Source: Pezicula radicicola
Lineage: Eukaryota > Ascomycota > Leotiomycetes > Helotiales > Dermateaceae
Direction: 5' to 3'
NCBI GenBank assembly: GCA_003008705.1
Contig: PDUO01000133.1
Span: 10,600-44,781 of the forward strand
Length of the DNA: 34,182 nt
Positions 20,701 to 31,782 of this stretch are shown here, piece after piece. The stretch's first letter is position 1. The number at the start of each line of letters is the position of its first letter. Made by a program: the position numbers and the translations under genes. The notes under the pieces are model-generated. The model was not told the DNA's origin. It was given only the letters and a program-made list of their open reading frames with translations, and did no database searches.

Positions 20701-23700
20701 CCGGGAATGGGGAAGCAGCTCTTCGAGAACTTCTCCTTCTTTAGCACCGAAATACGTCGACTTGATCAGATTGGGCAAGGTCTAGGCTTTCCGTCTATCT
20801 TGCCTCTCATCCAATCCGAGGAACAAGATATCAGTATCTTTGCACCTACTGTTGTCCAGTTAGGGAGCGTCTGCATTCAGATGGCACTTGCCCAGTTGTG
20901 GCAATCGTGGAATATCACACCCACCGCCGTCGTTGGGCATAGCCTCGGCGAGTACGCGGCTCTTAACACTGCTGGAGTTCTCTCCGACACAGACACACTC
21001 TACCTCGTTGGCATAAGAGCTACTTTGCTCCAGGAGAAATGCACGCGCGATACCCACGCAATGCTTGTCGTCAAAGGATCAGTGGATGAGATTGCAGCTG
21101 TTATTAAAGACAAGGACTACGAAATTGCGTGCATCAATTCTCCCATTGAGACTGTTCTAGCTGGGTCAAACAAGGAGGTTTCCGTTTTGAAGGAATTGCT
21201 CACAGTTGCGGGGATGAAGTCTACACTGCTCAAGGTTCCATATGCATTCCATTCCTCTCAGTTGGACCCGATGCTCTCGGAATTCACAATGGCCGCAGCT
21301 GGTGCAACGTTTTACAAACCCACGATTCCAGTTCTGTGCCCATTTGATGGTAGCGTTGTTACTGACATTGACAAATTTGGTCCCGAGTATCTTGCAAGCC
21401 ATTCTCGTCAACCTGTCAATATGTTCAAGGCACTTGAGACAGCACGCAGAGACAAGATCATTACTGATCTATCCACGGTCATCGAGATTGGCCCACATCC
21501 AGCCATATCAGGTATGGTGAGAGCCGTCCTGGGTTCGCAAGTGGCATCAATTGCCTCATTACAGCGCGGCAGGCCGACCTGGCTCGTTTTGGTGGCTGCG
21601 TTGAGACTTCTGTACACTGCTGGAGCCGAGATCCGTTGGGCAGAACTTCACCGTGACTTCACGGCTTCTCACAAGCTTGTTCAATTACCGGCTTACGCCT
21701 GGGATTTGAAGCCTTACTGGATGCAGTATGTTAATGACTGGTCGCTACGCAAAGGGGACCCTCCTTTGACCGTCACCGGCCCTGCAAGCCTTGAGAGCAC
21801 AACCATCCATAGGGTGGTCGAGGAGAAAGGCGACTCCCAAAAGACTCACATTGTCGTCGAGGCAGATATTGCACGCAAGGACCTTGCACCGCTCGTACAG
21901 GGACATGAGGTCAATGGCATTCCGCTTTGCACTCCATCGGTCTATGGAGACATCGCATTGACGCTTGGCACCTATCTTCTCCAAAAGTATCTTCCAAGTC
22001 TGCACGATAATCTTGTCGATGTGTCAGATATGGTCATCTCGAAGGCGCTAATCCTCAAGGAAGGTGCAACCCAGCAGTTCCTTCAAGCACATGCTGAAGC
22101 AGACTGGCCATCGAAATCAGTGGCCATCAAATTCATGTCTTTTGACGTAAGTTTTCCTCCCATCCCTTCCAGACGCTTGGTGAAGTAACCAAATTACAGA
22201 GCAAACAGAAGTTACAAGAGCATTCACGATGTGTTGTACGCTTCAAGGACAGCAGTCTTCAAGAAAAGCTCCAAAAGGATGCAGCAAACGTGAAGCAAAA
22301 GATCCAGGCTCTCCGGGATGGCATCGCCACGGGAACTACATCCAGATACAACCGTGCTATGGTATACCGTGCGATCCGACCCCTAGCTAGGTTCCATGAT
22401 GACTATCGGGCTATAGACGAAATTGTCCTCAACAGCAACACTTTGGAGTGCTTGAGTTATCTCAGCTTTGGCAGTGTGAATTTGACCGGCAATTACCACA
22501 CTCATCCGGCCATAATTGATTCTCTGACCCAATCTTGCGGTTTCACTATGAACTGTAATGATAAGACTGACCTGGATGTCGAGGTATTCATGAACCACGG
22601 ATGGGGCTCATTTCAAATGTTTGGTCCCATGGACCCCAAGAAGAAGTACGTCACGTACACCCAGATGAAAGAAGGGGAAGGTAAATTGTGGTATGGAGAT
22701 GTTTCCATCTTTGATGGCGAGAAAGTCGTGGCGTTCTTCGGAGGAATTGCGGTTAGTACTTTCTATTCTTTCATCACAGCTAGCCAGGACTAAGATTTCC
22801 CCACAGATCCAAGGCGTACCGCGCCGAGTCCTGAGCGTCATTCTGTCCATCGAAGCTGGCCAGAAGTCACAGCCCCAGAAACAGCAACATGTACTGAAGA
22901 AACAACCCGTCATTGAAGCCTCTACCCCTCCAGTGACTGCCATTCAGACTACTCGAATGTCCACTCCAGTTACCGGGGACTCTCATGCATCCAAGCTCAC
23001 AAAGGCATTGGAGATTATTGCTGAGGAGAGTGGGCTTGGAATGGAAGACTTGACTGATAGCACTGTTTTTGGTGATGTCGGTATTGACTCTCTTCTGAGT
23101 TTGACGATCTCGGCTCGTTTCACAGAGGAGCTTGATATTGACCTCGATTTCAATGCACTCTTCAACGATTATCCTTCAGTTGCTGATCTCAGGGCCTTCC
23201 TGGGGGCATCTGCACCTGTTGTATCCCCAAGCTCAGGTTCAAGCTCCACAAGTATCACTGATTCAGCTAGCCCGGCATCCAACGCAACTGGCGTCACCAC
23301 CCCTGATGAGGAGAGCTTTGCTGCTGCCAAGCTCGACTTCCAGCGCGCTCTCGAGATTATCACGGAAGAAAGTGGGGTTGCAACGGCGGACCTCACTAAC
23401 GACACAAACTTCGCCGACTCTGGTATTGATTCCCTACTGTCGCTCGTCATTGTCAGTCGCTTCCGAGATGAGCTGGAGCTTGATATTCAGCATGAGTCTC
23501 TTTTCCTTGAGTGTCCAACAGTAGCCGACCTCAGACGATTGCTTTGTGGAGATGCGAATGCAAGCGGCAATGCAGTAAGCGAGCCGATTCCCTCTCTCAC
23601 CCTCGAGGCCGTCGACATCCCCATTGAGAAGGCAATTACGCCACAACGTAGCGAGGCCAACAAAGCTGCCCTTGCAGCCCGCAAGGAAGCTGTTGATGAA

Positions 23701-24894
23701 CTTGTTGCGAAGTACACAGCTGGTTGGTCCGCACCGGTCCCGCCACCTTCAGCTACTGCACCAGGCGAGAATGATAAGGTTGTTTTGGTGACAGGCGCAT
23801 CGGGAAGTCTAGGAGGCCACTTGGTTTACCATCTCGCACAGCTTCCTAATGTGAAGAAGATCATCTGCCTCAATCGAGAGAACAAGGCCGAGCCATATAC
23901 CCGCCAACAGAAGGCTATGAGAGAGAAGGGAATTCGATTCCCCGAGGCTCTCAAGCCCAAGCTGCTTGTGTTACAGACTGACAGCGCAAAGCCAATGTTT
24001 GGACTCACCAAGAGTGAATATGAAGGACTTACGACTTCTGTCACTCACCTCATCCACAACGCATGGCCCATGAGTGCGAAGCGTGCTTTGCCAGGCTTTG
24101 AGTCACAATTCCAGGTCATGCGAAATTTGATCGATTTTGGTTGCGATGTCGTCTCCCAGCGTCCAGCGTCCTTCAAGTTCGGCTTCCAGCAGGTCTCTTC
24201 CGTTGGCGTTGTGGGCTTGTACGGCATGGAAAATGGTCAGAAGAAGACCTTGGTACCTGAAGACCGGGTCGGCATCGATGCGGTGCTGGCCAATGGTTAT
24301 GGAGAGGCAAAGTGGGGATGTGAGAGGATGATCGACGAGACTCTACACAAGCATCCTGACATGTTCCGCCCTATGGTTGTTCGCCTTGGCCAGATCGCTG
24401 GTTCTAAAACTAGTGGTTACTGGAACCCAATGGAGCACTTCGGATTTCTGATCAAGTCCTCTCAGACTTTGAATGCCTTACCAGATGTAGATGGTACTGT
24501 CTACTGGACTCCTGTCAACGATATCGCCGGTACATTGTCCGACCTGGTTCTCGCTGACCATACTCCTTACCCAGTCTACCACATTGAGAACCCTGTCGGC
24601 CAGTCCTGGAAAGAGACGAATACCATTTTGGCAGATGCATTGAAGATCCCGAACTTGATCCCTTTCAAAGAGTGGTGCGAGCGTGTGCGAAATGCACCTC
24701 AGCGAAACAACCCAGCGTCCACTCTCTTGGAGTTTTTAGATAGCAACTACCTTCGCATGTCTTGCGGCGGACTTGTTCTAGATGTGAAGAAGACTCTTCA
24801 GCATTCAAAGACTCTTTCTGCCGTAGGACCTGTGAGTGAGGAGGTGGTGAGGAAGTATATTCATATTTGGAAGGAAATTGGATTCTTGAACTGA
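17791..24894 (+). CDS. Non-reducing polyketide synthase, SAT-KS-AT-PT-ACP-ACP-R
   Basis: Five exons (17791-18077, 18148-18433, 18514-22146, 22200-22751, 22807-24894) code for 2281 aa. SAT: GLCTG with Cys116, and YHAPHLY with His242. KS: DTACSSS with Cys543, His678 in EMHGTGT and His725 in NVGHGEASSG. AT: GHSLGEY with Ser1001 and AFHS His1104. Product template: His1322 in QGHEVNG and Asp1509 in HPAIIDSL. Two ACPs: Ser1681 and Ser1795, both GIDSLLSL. The terminal NAD(P)-binding reductase has TGASGSLG (from Thr1915) and Tyr2084/Lys2088 in YGEAKWG. There is no C-methyltransferase and no thioesterase, so an unmethylated aromatic polyketide should leave as an aldehyde. Fsr1 of the fusarubin pathway (heptaketide) has this order; chain length here is unknown. 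Intron 1 has a CTGAT branch site only about 10 nt before an AAAAG acceptor, the only acceptor I found that keeps the frame. Confidence 0.95.
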
Positions 24895-26192
24895 GACGGA
24901 CTTATGTAGACATAGATGCACACAGATTCGAAATTTAGGGGTACATTTCATTAGGTCATATGATGGAATGGAGTTTTTGATTTCTTTCTCTCTTCTTCTC
25001 TCTATAGATTACATTAGAATTTGCCAATTTCTTAGGTTTTATATGAAATACTCAGGCGTCGTCATAGTCATCTTCATGTGAGTGATACAAATTGAATAGG
25101 AATCCTAAGTATGTAAATAGATTTTCTATGGTCCGCATACCGAAGCAGTCAGGAGTCATAGAAAAATAGGGTTCAATTCTACCTACAGCGAGAGAGAAAT
25201 CGCCCCATTTGTGATACTTTACTTCCCCTGATGTAGATGAGATCCCACAGGAAAATATATTGATATGTATGTGCCGACACCTACCTCGTGATCCGTAGGC
25301 AAGTTGTATAAATTGGCATAGCAACTATGATGATACCTTGAGGATGTTAATGTTGCTGCTCACTTGATTAGATAGTGGATTCGAGACAGGGAATGAAATT
25401 GTCTGATGTTTACATATTAGTCCAGTATATTCTTTTATTTTTGTCGGCATAAACCGAATAGTCTTCCCAATTTCGTAACAACGGGAAAACTAGTGAATAT
25501 CACGTAGTGTGCTGTGTTGTTGTAAGATTGGTTCGATTCTCTAACTACTAGGTGGTATCGTAGTCTAATTATACAAATCTATCAACAAAGACTAGTCCAT
25601 TTTTGGCTAGTGGCGCGGCCCGGCTGAGCGTGGCCTCTCATTGGCGCAGCGTGTTGCTGGGGGGCTTACATAATACACACGTGATATTAGAAATCGACGT
25701 TGCAACACTTTTCTTTGTTTATATTTATATGCTTATACAGCCTAAGACTATAAAAGCATGATAGAGATCGCTATCTTTCTAATCTGGTAATTTATAACCA
25801 GGTTGCATTATTAAAGGGGCTCTTTGGTATATGTTCTAGTTGCTGGTGAGGAGGCTCTGGCCCTATATTTGACAAAGGAAATAACATCAAGTGGGTTCCT
25901 GGGTCGATATTGGACTTCGACTTGGTTGTACCCGGTTACATCACTAATTTTATTGATGGTGTTTCGACACAATCCGAAAAGATCAGATTTGAAAAGGGGG
26001 GGGGGGGGTAGACACATTAATAAAGAGAGGGAAAGAGTTGTAAATAGGTCTCTAACTCAGTATATAATTAATACCTGATTTAAATATCTTCGCAATGGGA
26101 TATTGGATGTATGAGTACATCAGCGTATATTAAAAACCCGTTTTGTACAGTATATAGATATTGGCCCAGCAGCCGGAAAGAGCTCCCTGACA
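24895..26192. other. Gene-free stretch downstream of the PKS
   Basis: The PKS terminator must lie here; I see no strong polyadenylation signal. On the minus strand, 25052 to about 25230 reads like the end of a protein (KYHKWGDFSLAVGRIEPYF...NLYHSHEDDYDDA, then TGA), but no start or family is apparent. A run of 13 G lies at 25996-26008. Confidence 0.35.
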
Positions 26193-26724
26193 TCAACCTG
26201 AATTTGGATTTAGCTTCCCCTGAGCGTGGCCCATCACGCTGAAATCACCCTCAGACCAAAGAGACCTCATCTTAAAGAACTTGATCTTCCACAATCCATC
26301 CGTATCATCCTTGACAAGATCCAAGTAGTAAAAGCCGCCTGTTGAGAATCGTGTCGCGCCTGGCACTCTTCCTTGTCCACCACGGAAGTGGTGAGCGGTA
26401 TAAATAGCCGATATAGCTGCCTTGGATTCACCGTCGGGGATGTTGATCCGCACGTTGGTGACATAATGGGTTGTGTCGAGCTTGCTAATATTGAAATAAT
26501 AACATTCTGTGTGGATTGCCTCTAGGCCTTCTACTGTCTTTACGTTGAGTTCCCACCGAGCATCCTGAGTGAAGGCTGAGTCAAAGAGTGATGTCATTCG
26601 TGTCCATTCCGATCATAAACCGATGGAGGGCATCGGCAACAGCCTCGCGGCCAGTAAGGGGAGGAGATAGAGCGGCTGGAAGTGACATTGTAGATGGGAT
26701 AATAGATTCCATGGTAGATCCCAT
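26193..26724 (-). CDS. SnoaL-like protein, frame interrupted once
   Basis: A small alpha+beta-barrel protein of the SnoaL-like group (PF13577), whose members include polyketide cyclases, dehydratases and hydroxylases. From ATG 26724 (or 26712) the frame reads REAVADALHRFMIGMDTNDITL and then meets TGA. From 26597 the next frame reads LFDSAFTQDARWELN and runs to the stop at 26193 (HAQGKLNPNSG). The two halves join exactly where the family has a continuous helix, and no GT-AG pair restores the frame, so one extra base near 26581-26597 is the simplest reading: a mutation or a sequence error. An ATG at 26597 would give 134 aa without the first helix. A TATA-like site lies about 95 bp upstream. The gene is between the PKS and the FAD monooxygenase. 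Confidence 0.7.
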
Positions 26725-26816
26725 AGTGCTAGTCGGATAGGAATTATGAGGTTCAGGTTGGTGCTTTGATTCTTTACTTTCACAAGAGAAGCTTGCTTAA
26801 ACTGCGCATTAAACAA

Positions 26817-26824
26817 TTTATATA
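26817..26824 (-). promoter_or_regulatory. TATA-like box for the SnoaL-like gene
   Basis: TATATAAA on the minus strand, 93-100 bp upstream of the ATG at 26724. Assigned by motif and spacing. Confidence 0.4.
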
Positions 26825-27273
26825 GTATCTCAATCTGAAGTTGGCCTATTCGCCTTCAAAACTTGGATTGTCCCGGAGGCCATACGGGGAACTAGGTCAG
26901 TTCCCCAAAAGAGGGCTTATGCCGGGACGGATCCCGAAATCGCCAATCGCCAATAGACAGAATTTAATTCTAAAAGAGCCAAAATCTTTAGGAAGGGAAG
27001 GTATACAAAATATCTAGAACACCTCTACTTCGTATTTAGCTTGTGTTATGGCGCAAGGTACGTTAAGACTTCCTCTCAAAATATATATCTGGAGACCTCC
27101 TCCACCCACTCCCTATGCCAGGCAACCCTTTCGCTGACGGACTGCTTGAGTTTGTACTGTCCGGCATCGCTCCCCTTCCCCCACGACAAGTTTATCCGCT
27201 TTTTTTTGTGGCGTTATAAATAGCCAGGTTTGACACGCCACTCACCCCTGCATGTCGAGCGGGGACTTATGTA

Positions 27274-27480
27274 CTACTGTATCCCCCTAAATAAACGTTA
27301 TTCGGTGGGCGGGTGGAACCAGCTGTTAGGGGGGGTCTAATAATTAGAAGATACTACTTTCGTGGCCTGTCAGGAGGCAGACAGGGGCTTCTTAGGGGCT
27401 CTTACCACTCAGAGTATGCTCTCTATAGCTCCGACCCATAGAGCCCGCCGAATAACGTTTATTTGGAGGGGATACTGTAG
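27274..27480. mobile_element. 207-bp MITE flanked by TA
   Basis: The left end is CTACTGTATCCCCCTAAATA; the right end, on the other strand, is CTACAGTATCCCCTCCAAAT. Both continue AAACGTTATTCGG(T/C)GGGC, giving terminal inverted repeats of about 38 bp. TA lies outside each end. It is non-coding and related to the relic at 14327. It sits between the SnoaL-like gene and the FAD monooxygenase, whose starts point away from each other. Confidence 0.75.
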
Positions 27481-27874
27481 TATGCGTCGCTGAAGTTTAT
27501 CTTGTCTCCTTAATTTTAACTTTTCGGAAAAGTAAGTGTAGGGTATAAATTCCCGAGGGAGTCCGGTTACAGAGAACTGAGTATAAGGTTTTTGACTAGG
27601 TCGGGTTTTCGCGTAGTCGGGTTTCGACTTTTCAACATACATATCCGGGCACATTCAGGTTTGATATGGACCAGCAAGTCGGGATTCAACACAATCGGCT
27701 GATTCAACAGGGCGATGGAGGTAATCATGCATCTTGTAAATGGCTACTTATGGAGGTCAATATTGATACCTGACTAGGTGCTCACTGTTGTGAAACTGGT
27801 CAACTTTGGTCATTAACATATACTACTCAAGTACAAACAGATCACTAGACTCATTCATATCTTCATTTTGAACA
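27481..27874. promoter_or_regulatory. Upstream region of the FAD monooxygenase
   Basis: Promoter side of the gene at 27875. GATTCAACA occurs twice about 18 bp apart (about 27683 and 27701). No gene is seen. Confidence 0.3.
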
Positions 27875-29524
27875 ATGGGGTCAATCGCTGTCGAGAACGT
27901 TCTGAACGTCCTGATTGTCGGGGGAGGGCCAGTCGGTCTCGCCCTGGCGCTGGACCTGGGACGTCGTGGAATTCGTTCCACGGTGATCGAGCGTGCTGCG
28001 GGAACAGGAACGGTGCTCCTGGCCAAAGCAAGCGTCATAAACGAACGTACCATGGAATACAGCCGGCTACTCGGTATCAGAGACGATGTTGCTAATTCCG
28101 GCTACCCTGACGATCTCTCGGGCGATACAGTCCATTGCACGGCGCTCAACGGCAAGTATATTGGCCGCCTTGAGATGGAGTCGGCTCAGGACCGCGAACT
28201 CCCAGAGCAATCTAGTGAGATTTTGAGACGTTGCCCTCAGTTTTTGTTTGATCCGATCCTTGCTCGCGCCGTAGTTCGCCAGGGAATGACAGAACTCCGT
28301 TACGGGGTCGAGCTGGTTGGCATTTCGCAGGACGATGAGGGTGTAACTTGTTCCGTCAAACAGGTAGAGGGTGGTAAGGAAGAGACGATTCGAGCACGCT
28401 ATGTCGCGGCATGTGATGGGCCAGCCAGCTTGGTGCGGAAGGCTCTCGACATTTCGTTCGAAGGCAAGAATCTTGGATATGCTATCAGCGCCATTGTTCA
28501 AGTCGATCTTGCTAAATATCAGCATTTCGGACGGATGGCCGAGCGCTTCATGTTCATCAGTCCTGATGGAACCTGGGGAAATTTCACCACTATCGACGGG
28601 AAGTTCTTATGGCGTTTCTCCATTGTCGGCGGGCAGGAAAAGACCGATCTTTCAAAACTTGATGTGAATGCCCTGTTGAGGAAGGCCCTGGGCCGCGACG
28701 ACGTTGAGTACGAGGTGATGCGAGTGGACCAATGGCGAAGAAGTCAGTTTACAGCGGAAAAGTACTGGGAAGGGCGTATATTCTTAGCTGGAGATTCCGC
28801 ACATACTATGTCGCCAACTGGTGGGCATGGACTCAATACCGGGCTTGGAGATACGTCTGATCTCAGCTGGATCTTGCAAGCAACTCTGGAAGGATGGGGA
28901 GGACCAGATCTCTTCCAAGCGTACAACATAGAACGCCGGCCTATCGCCATTCGAAATGGTGCTGGATCCACCAAGAATTATGCCATTTGGACCGAAAAGC
29001 AAGGCAGAGACAAGGTCTTGGATGATGGTCCAGAGGCAGATGAGCAGAGAGAAGCCTTGGGTAAGAACATGGCTGCCGGCATGCGTCCAGAGTTCCAGGC
29101 GATGGGTCTTTCATTGGGATATGACTATTCGGCGTCACCAATCGTAGTTCCTGACGGGTCGTCCGCGCCCCCCAACGAGCCCGACGTATACTTCCAGACG
29201 GCAAGGCCCGGTCATCGCGCTCCACACTGCTGGCTGAAGGACGGAAAGACGACAATCGATCTCTTTGGGCGTGGCTTCGTCCTGCTCTCCTTTGGCGCGG
29301 AAGAACCTCTGGACCAGAAGATCGTGGATGCCGCAGCGAAGGTGCATGTTCCCTTGGAACGGGTTATTATTACTGAGACTGAGCCAGCGAAGCTGTATGA
29401 GCGTCGGTTAGTGCTTGTTCGCCCTGATGGGATGGTCGCTTGGCGTGGAGACTCTGTCCCTGATGATGTTGAGGCGCTACTTGACAAAGTGCGAGGCGCT
29501 TCGACTGTAGTCACTGGCAATTAA
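27875..29524 (+). CDS. FAD-dependent aromatic monooxygenase (class A, PHBH fold)
   Basis: An intron-less frame of 549 aa. It has the ADP-binding GGGPVGL (16-22) with the acidic end ERAAG, the DG motif CDGPASLVRKAL (Asp181), and the flavin-binding FLAGDSAHTMSPTGGHGLNTGL (Asp307). The C-terminal part (from about residue 430, ending EALLDKVRG) has the thioredoxin-like fold typical of phenol hydroxylases and of the aromatic polyketide hydroxylases (RdmE/MhpA type). It uses NAD(P)H and O2 to hydroxylate, or dearomatise, a phenolic ring. In reductive-release NR-PKS pathways such as fusarubin (Fsr3), a flavin monooxygenase forms the quinone or adds oxygen; the same is likely here, but the position is unknown. 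It converges with the AflY-like gene, with 399 bp between stops. Confidence 0.93.
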   Translation: MGSIAVENVLNVLIVGGGPVGLALALDLGRRGIRSTVIERAAGTGTVLLAKASVINERTMEYSRLLGIRDDVANSGYPDDLSGDTVHCTALNGKYIGRLEMESAQDRELPEQSSEILRRCPQFLFDPILARAVVRQGMTELRYGVELVGISQDDEGVTCSVKQVEGGKEETIRARYVAACDGPASLVRKALDISFEGKNLGYAISAIVQVDLAKYQHFGRMAERFMFISPDGTWGNFTTIDGKFLWRFSIVGGQEKTDLSKLDVNALLRKALGRDDVEYEVMRVDQWRRSQFTAEKYWEGRIFLAGDSAHTMSPTGGHGLNTGLGDTSDLSWILQATLEGWGGPDLFQAYNIERRPIAIRNGAGSTKNYAIWTEKQGRDKVLDDGPEADEQREALGKNMAAGMRPEFQAMGLSLGYDYSASPIVVPDGSSAPPNEPDVYFQTARPGHRAPHCWLKDGKTTIDLFGRGFVLLSFGAEEPLDQKIVDAAAKVHVPLERVIITETEPAKLYERRLVLVRPDGMVAWRGDSVPDDVEALLDKVRGASTVVTGN

Positions 29525-29923
29525 TTTTAGAGCATGAGTCCTGGAGTTTTATGATGTTCGGTAGCAAATGGAAACGGCACATAGTCACACAGCTACGAGC
29601 ATCTTGTGGTCCACAGTGAGAATGTGTGAAAATTTAAAATAAGATGCTCCTGAGCTGTGAGTTGGGTATGACCTATAATTTTATGATGAAAATAATTTTA
29701 TGCTAACAATGCAAAATACTACGTTGTGTGTTCTTGGACAGACGAAAGGTGCAGATTCTACATACTGCTCAATATGAGAGAGAAATTCAAAAAGGGGGTT
29801 GAAATTCAAATAGCCGGGGGCCGAATGATAGGACAAACTAGCAATTTAGTCTCAGACCAAATGATCATATTCATCTTAAGATTCATCCATTTTCAAGTAT
29901 AGAAGTAACTAGCCCATTGTGTG
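29525..29923. other. Convergent intergenic region
   Basis: Shared 3' region of the FAD monooxygenase and the AflY-like gene. Nothing else is seen. Confidence 0.5.
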
Positions 29924-31473
29924 TCAGGTGGCGGATGTTTGCAATTCCGGAATGATATCCCAGGCCCGATCCAATCCTCCATAAAACACCCACCTTGTCA
30001 TGTTATTGGCGACCATCTCACCACCTACGCCGATACTCTTGGCCACAGCTTCAGCAACATGCTTCTGTACCTTGTGACCATCCTCCTTGTCGAAGGCTCT
30101 CTCAATAGAGTCCATGCTCAAGTGCGCAATCTTGAAGAAGTCTGTCTTCGCAATCGGGAAGTCATGCGCAGGGCCACTCAGCCGCTCCAAACTCCAAAGG
30201 GACCGCATCAGTTTTACCGCGTGCCCTTCGTCGCGGTAGACTATGGAGCGGTGGAAAAGCTCTGGCCAGCCGTCTTCTGGACGCTGTGGCGCATAGTCCT
30301 TGATGCGCGAAGGATACAGCGCTGGGCACCCGGTTCCAGCATACATCACGGCATCAACTCTGGCCTTTGCTTCGAGCAGGCGAGCCTTGTCATGATCAGA
30401 CAGCCAGTCCAGTGCCAAGATGGCCGGGTAGAAGACAGAAAGTGTGACGCTGTGTAAGGTCACGAAGTCAATGGCTTCGCGCTTGCCTGGGCGTTGAGCC
30501 GCACCCATCTCGTAAGCACATGTGTACATGATTTCAGTCATCTTGCGTTGTAAATCCTCTTTCTCTGGTTTGATTTGGAACTGGGCCAGATATGGCGCAA
30601 GATGGTCGGCAGTAACGCGTTTGAGAAAGCCATCGGGAATTTTGTTGAAGGGATCATCGTGCCTTACACCCGAGGTGATTACGGGATCGTTGCGTAGACT
30701 GTCATATATTTGAAGAAGTGACTTCGATGGTAGATCTGTGTGTGACTGAGCGTACTCTTCCGCGGGCATCAAAAACTCTTTAGGCCAATTTTCGTGGACG
30801 CAAGCTCCCGCAAACGCTTCTGCGATAAGACTTGGTTGGTTGTACTCAAGAGCACACCCAAGATGAATAATGGGATGCACAAGATCTATCATAATGCTGT
30901 TAGGTAATGACCGGGAGGTTATATATCTGGGATCGTTTACCTGTGTACATTCGGCAGAAGATATCATTTGCCCGTTCATCGCCCTTAAGGAGATACTCTT
31001 TGACAAAGTCTGGCACACCTTTCTCGGCGATTTCGTTCCTGAAAAATTTGACGAAATCCACGTAGCGGTCGTTGTCTCCGAGGCATTTATTAAAAGTCGC
31101 TGGATCCTTCAAATCTAGTGGCACTGACGCTACTGCAGCTTCTTTTTCGATGGGAGTCTGGTAAGACTCGTTGTACTCCCACATATCTAGTATCTCATCA
31201 GGTGATGCCCCCAATGACCAAAGTGCGAGAAGGTGATGAACAAGATGGTCTGCATGCAAAGTCAACTATGATACCTAGTTTGCTAGCTCATTTTAACACA
31301 CTGTGGAAAGTCTGCTTCCATCGTGTGTGGTATGCAGTGTGATTTATTGTGAGAAGCTTGGAAGTTATTTTAGCGCTTTCTTCTGTTAGACCCTCGGTAT
31401 GCGTATAGCCTGGGGTAGTGCTCGGAGAAAGCTGAATGCTGTTTAAGGCGGTTTGGGAGATATGGGATGTCAT
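29924..31473 (-). CDS. AflY / questin-oxidase-like protein
   Basis: Three exons (31473-31302, 31249-30941, 30885-29924) give 480 aa, close to the family's usual length. The introns are 52 and 55 nt. Intron 1 joins QTFH to NHLVHHLLALWSLGAS, the conserved start of the questin oxidase-like domain (PF14027). Intron 2 joins RMYT to DLVHPIIHLGCALEYNQPSLIAEAFA, with the family's conserved HPxIHLG and EYNQP. The histidine-rich segments suggest a metal or cofactor site, but the mechanism of this family is not settled. GedK cleaves the anthraquinone questin to desmethylsulochrin, and AflY acts in ring opening of an aflatoxin intermediate. By analogy this enzyme may oxidatively open a ring of the cluster's quinone. 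It is the last intact gene on the right. Confidence 0.88.
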
Positions 31474-31782
31474 ACTGAACGCAGAGGCTTCGTACTTAGA
31501 CTGTGACTTTGTATCTATCTAGAGAAGGCATATATGACTTATCATGGCTGGGTAATAATATTTCTGTATTAAGCCTTCCAGCCTCTCGCTACTCTGAAGC
31601 CGATTGGAGCGGGATTACTACTTGACTTTCTCGGTTACTCGGTACCCGTAACATTTTAGGGTGAGATTTACCACCAGGACACAAATTGGTCGTAGGACAA
31701 AAAGGATAAATTTTAATAATAGCGCGCACTTCCCTGTAATGTTGAGAATAGGATGGGGACTTACTCGGTAGATTGCGGGTCT
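31474..31782. promoter_or_regulatory. Upstream region of the AflY-like gene
   Basis: Promoter side of the gene starting at 31473, and the right border of the cluster. Paired CTCGGT(T/A) motifs (TCTCGGTTACTCGGTACCC, about 31627-31645) are present; their meaning is unknown. Confidence 0.3.

Noticed and set aside
26193..26724. An intron to repair the SnoaL-like frame
   Set aside because: The only nearby GT...AG pair (about 45 nt, starting GTTTAT) would delete the conserved helix and still leave the wrong frame.
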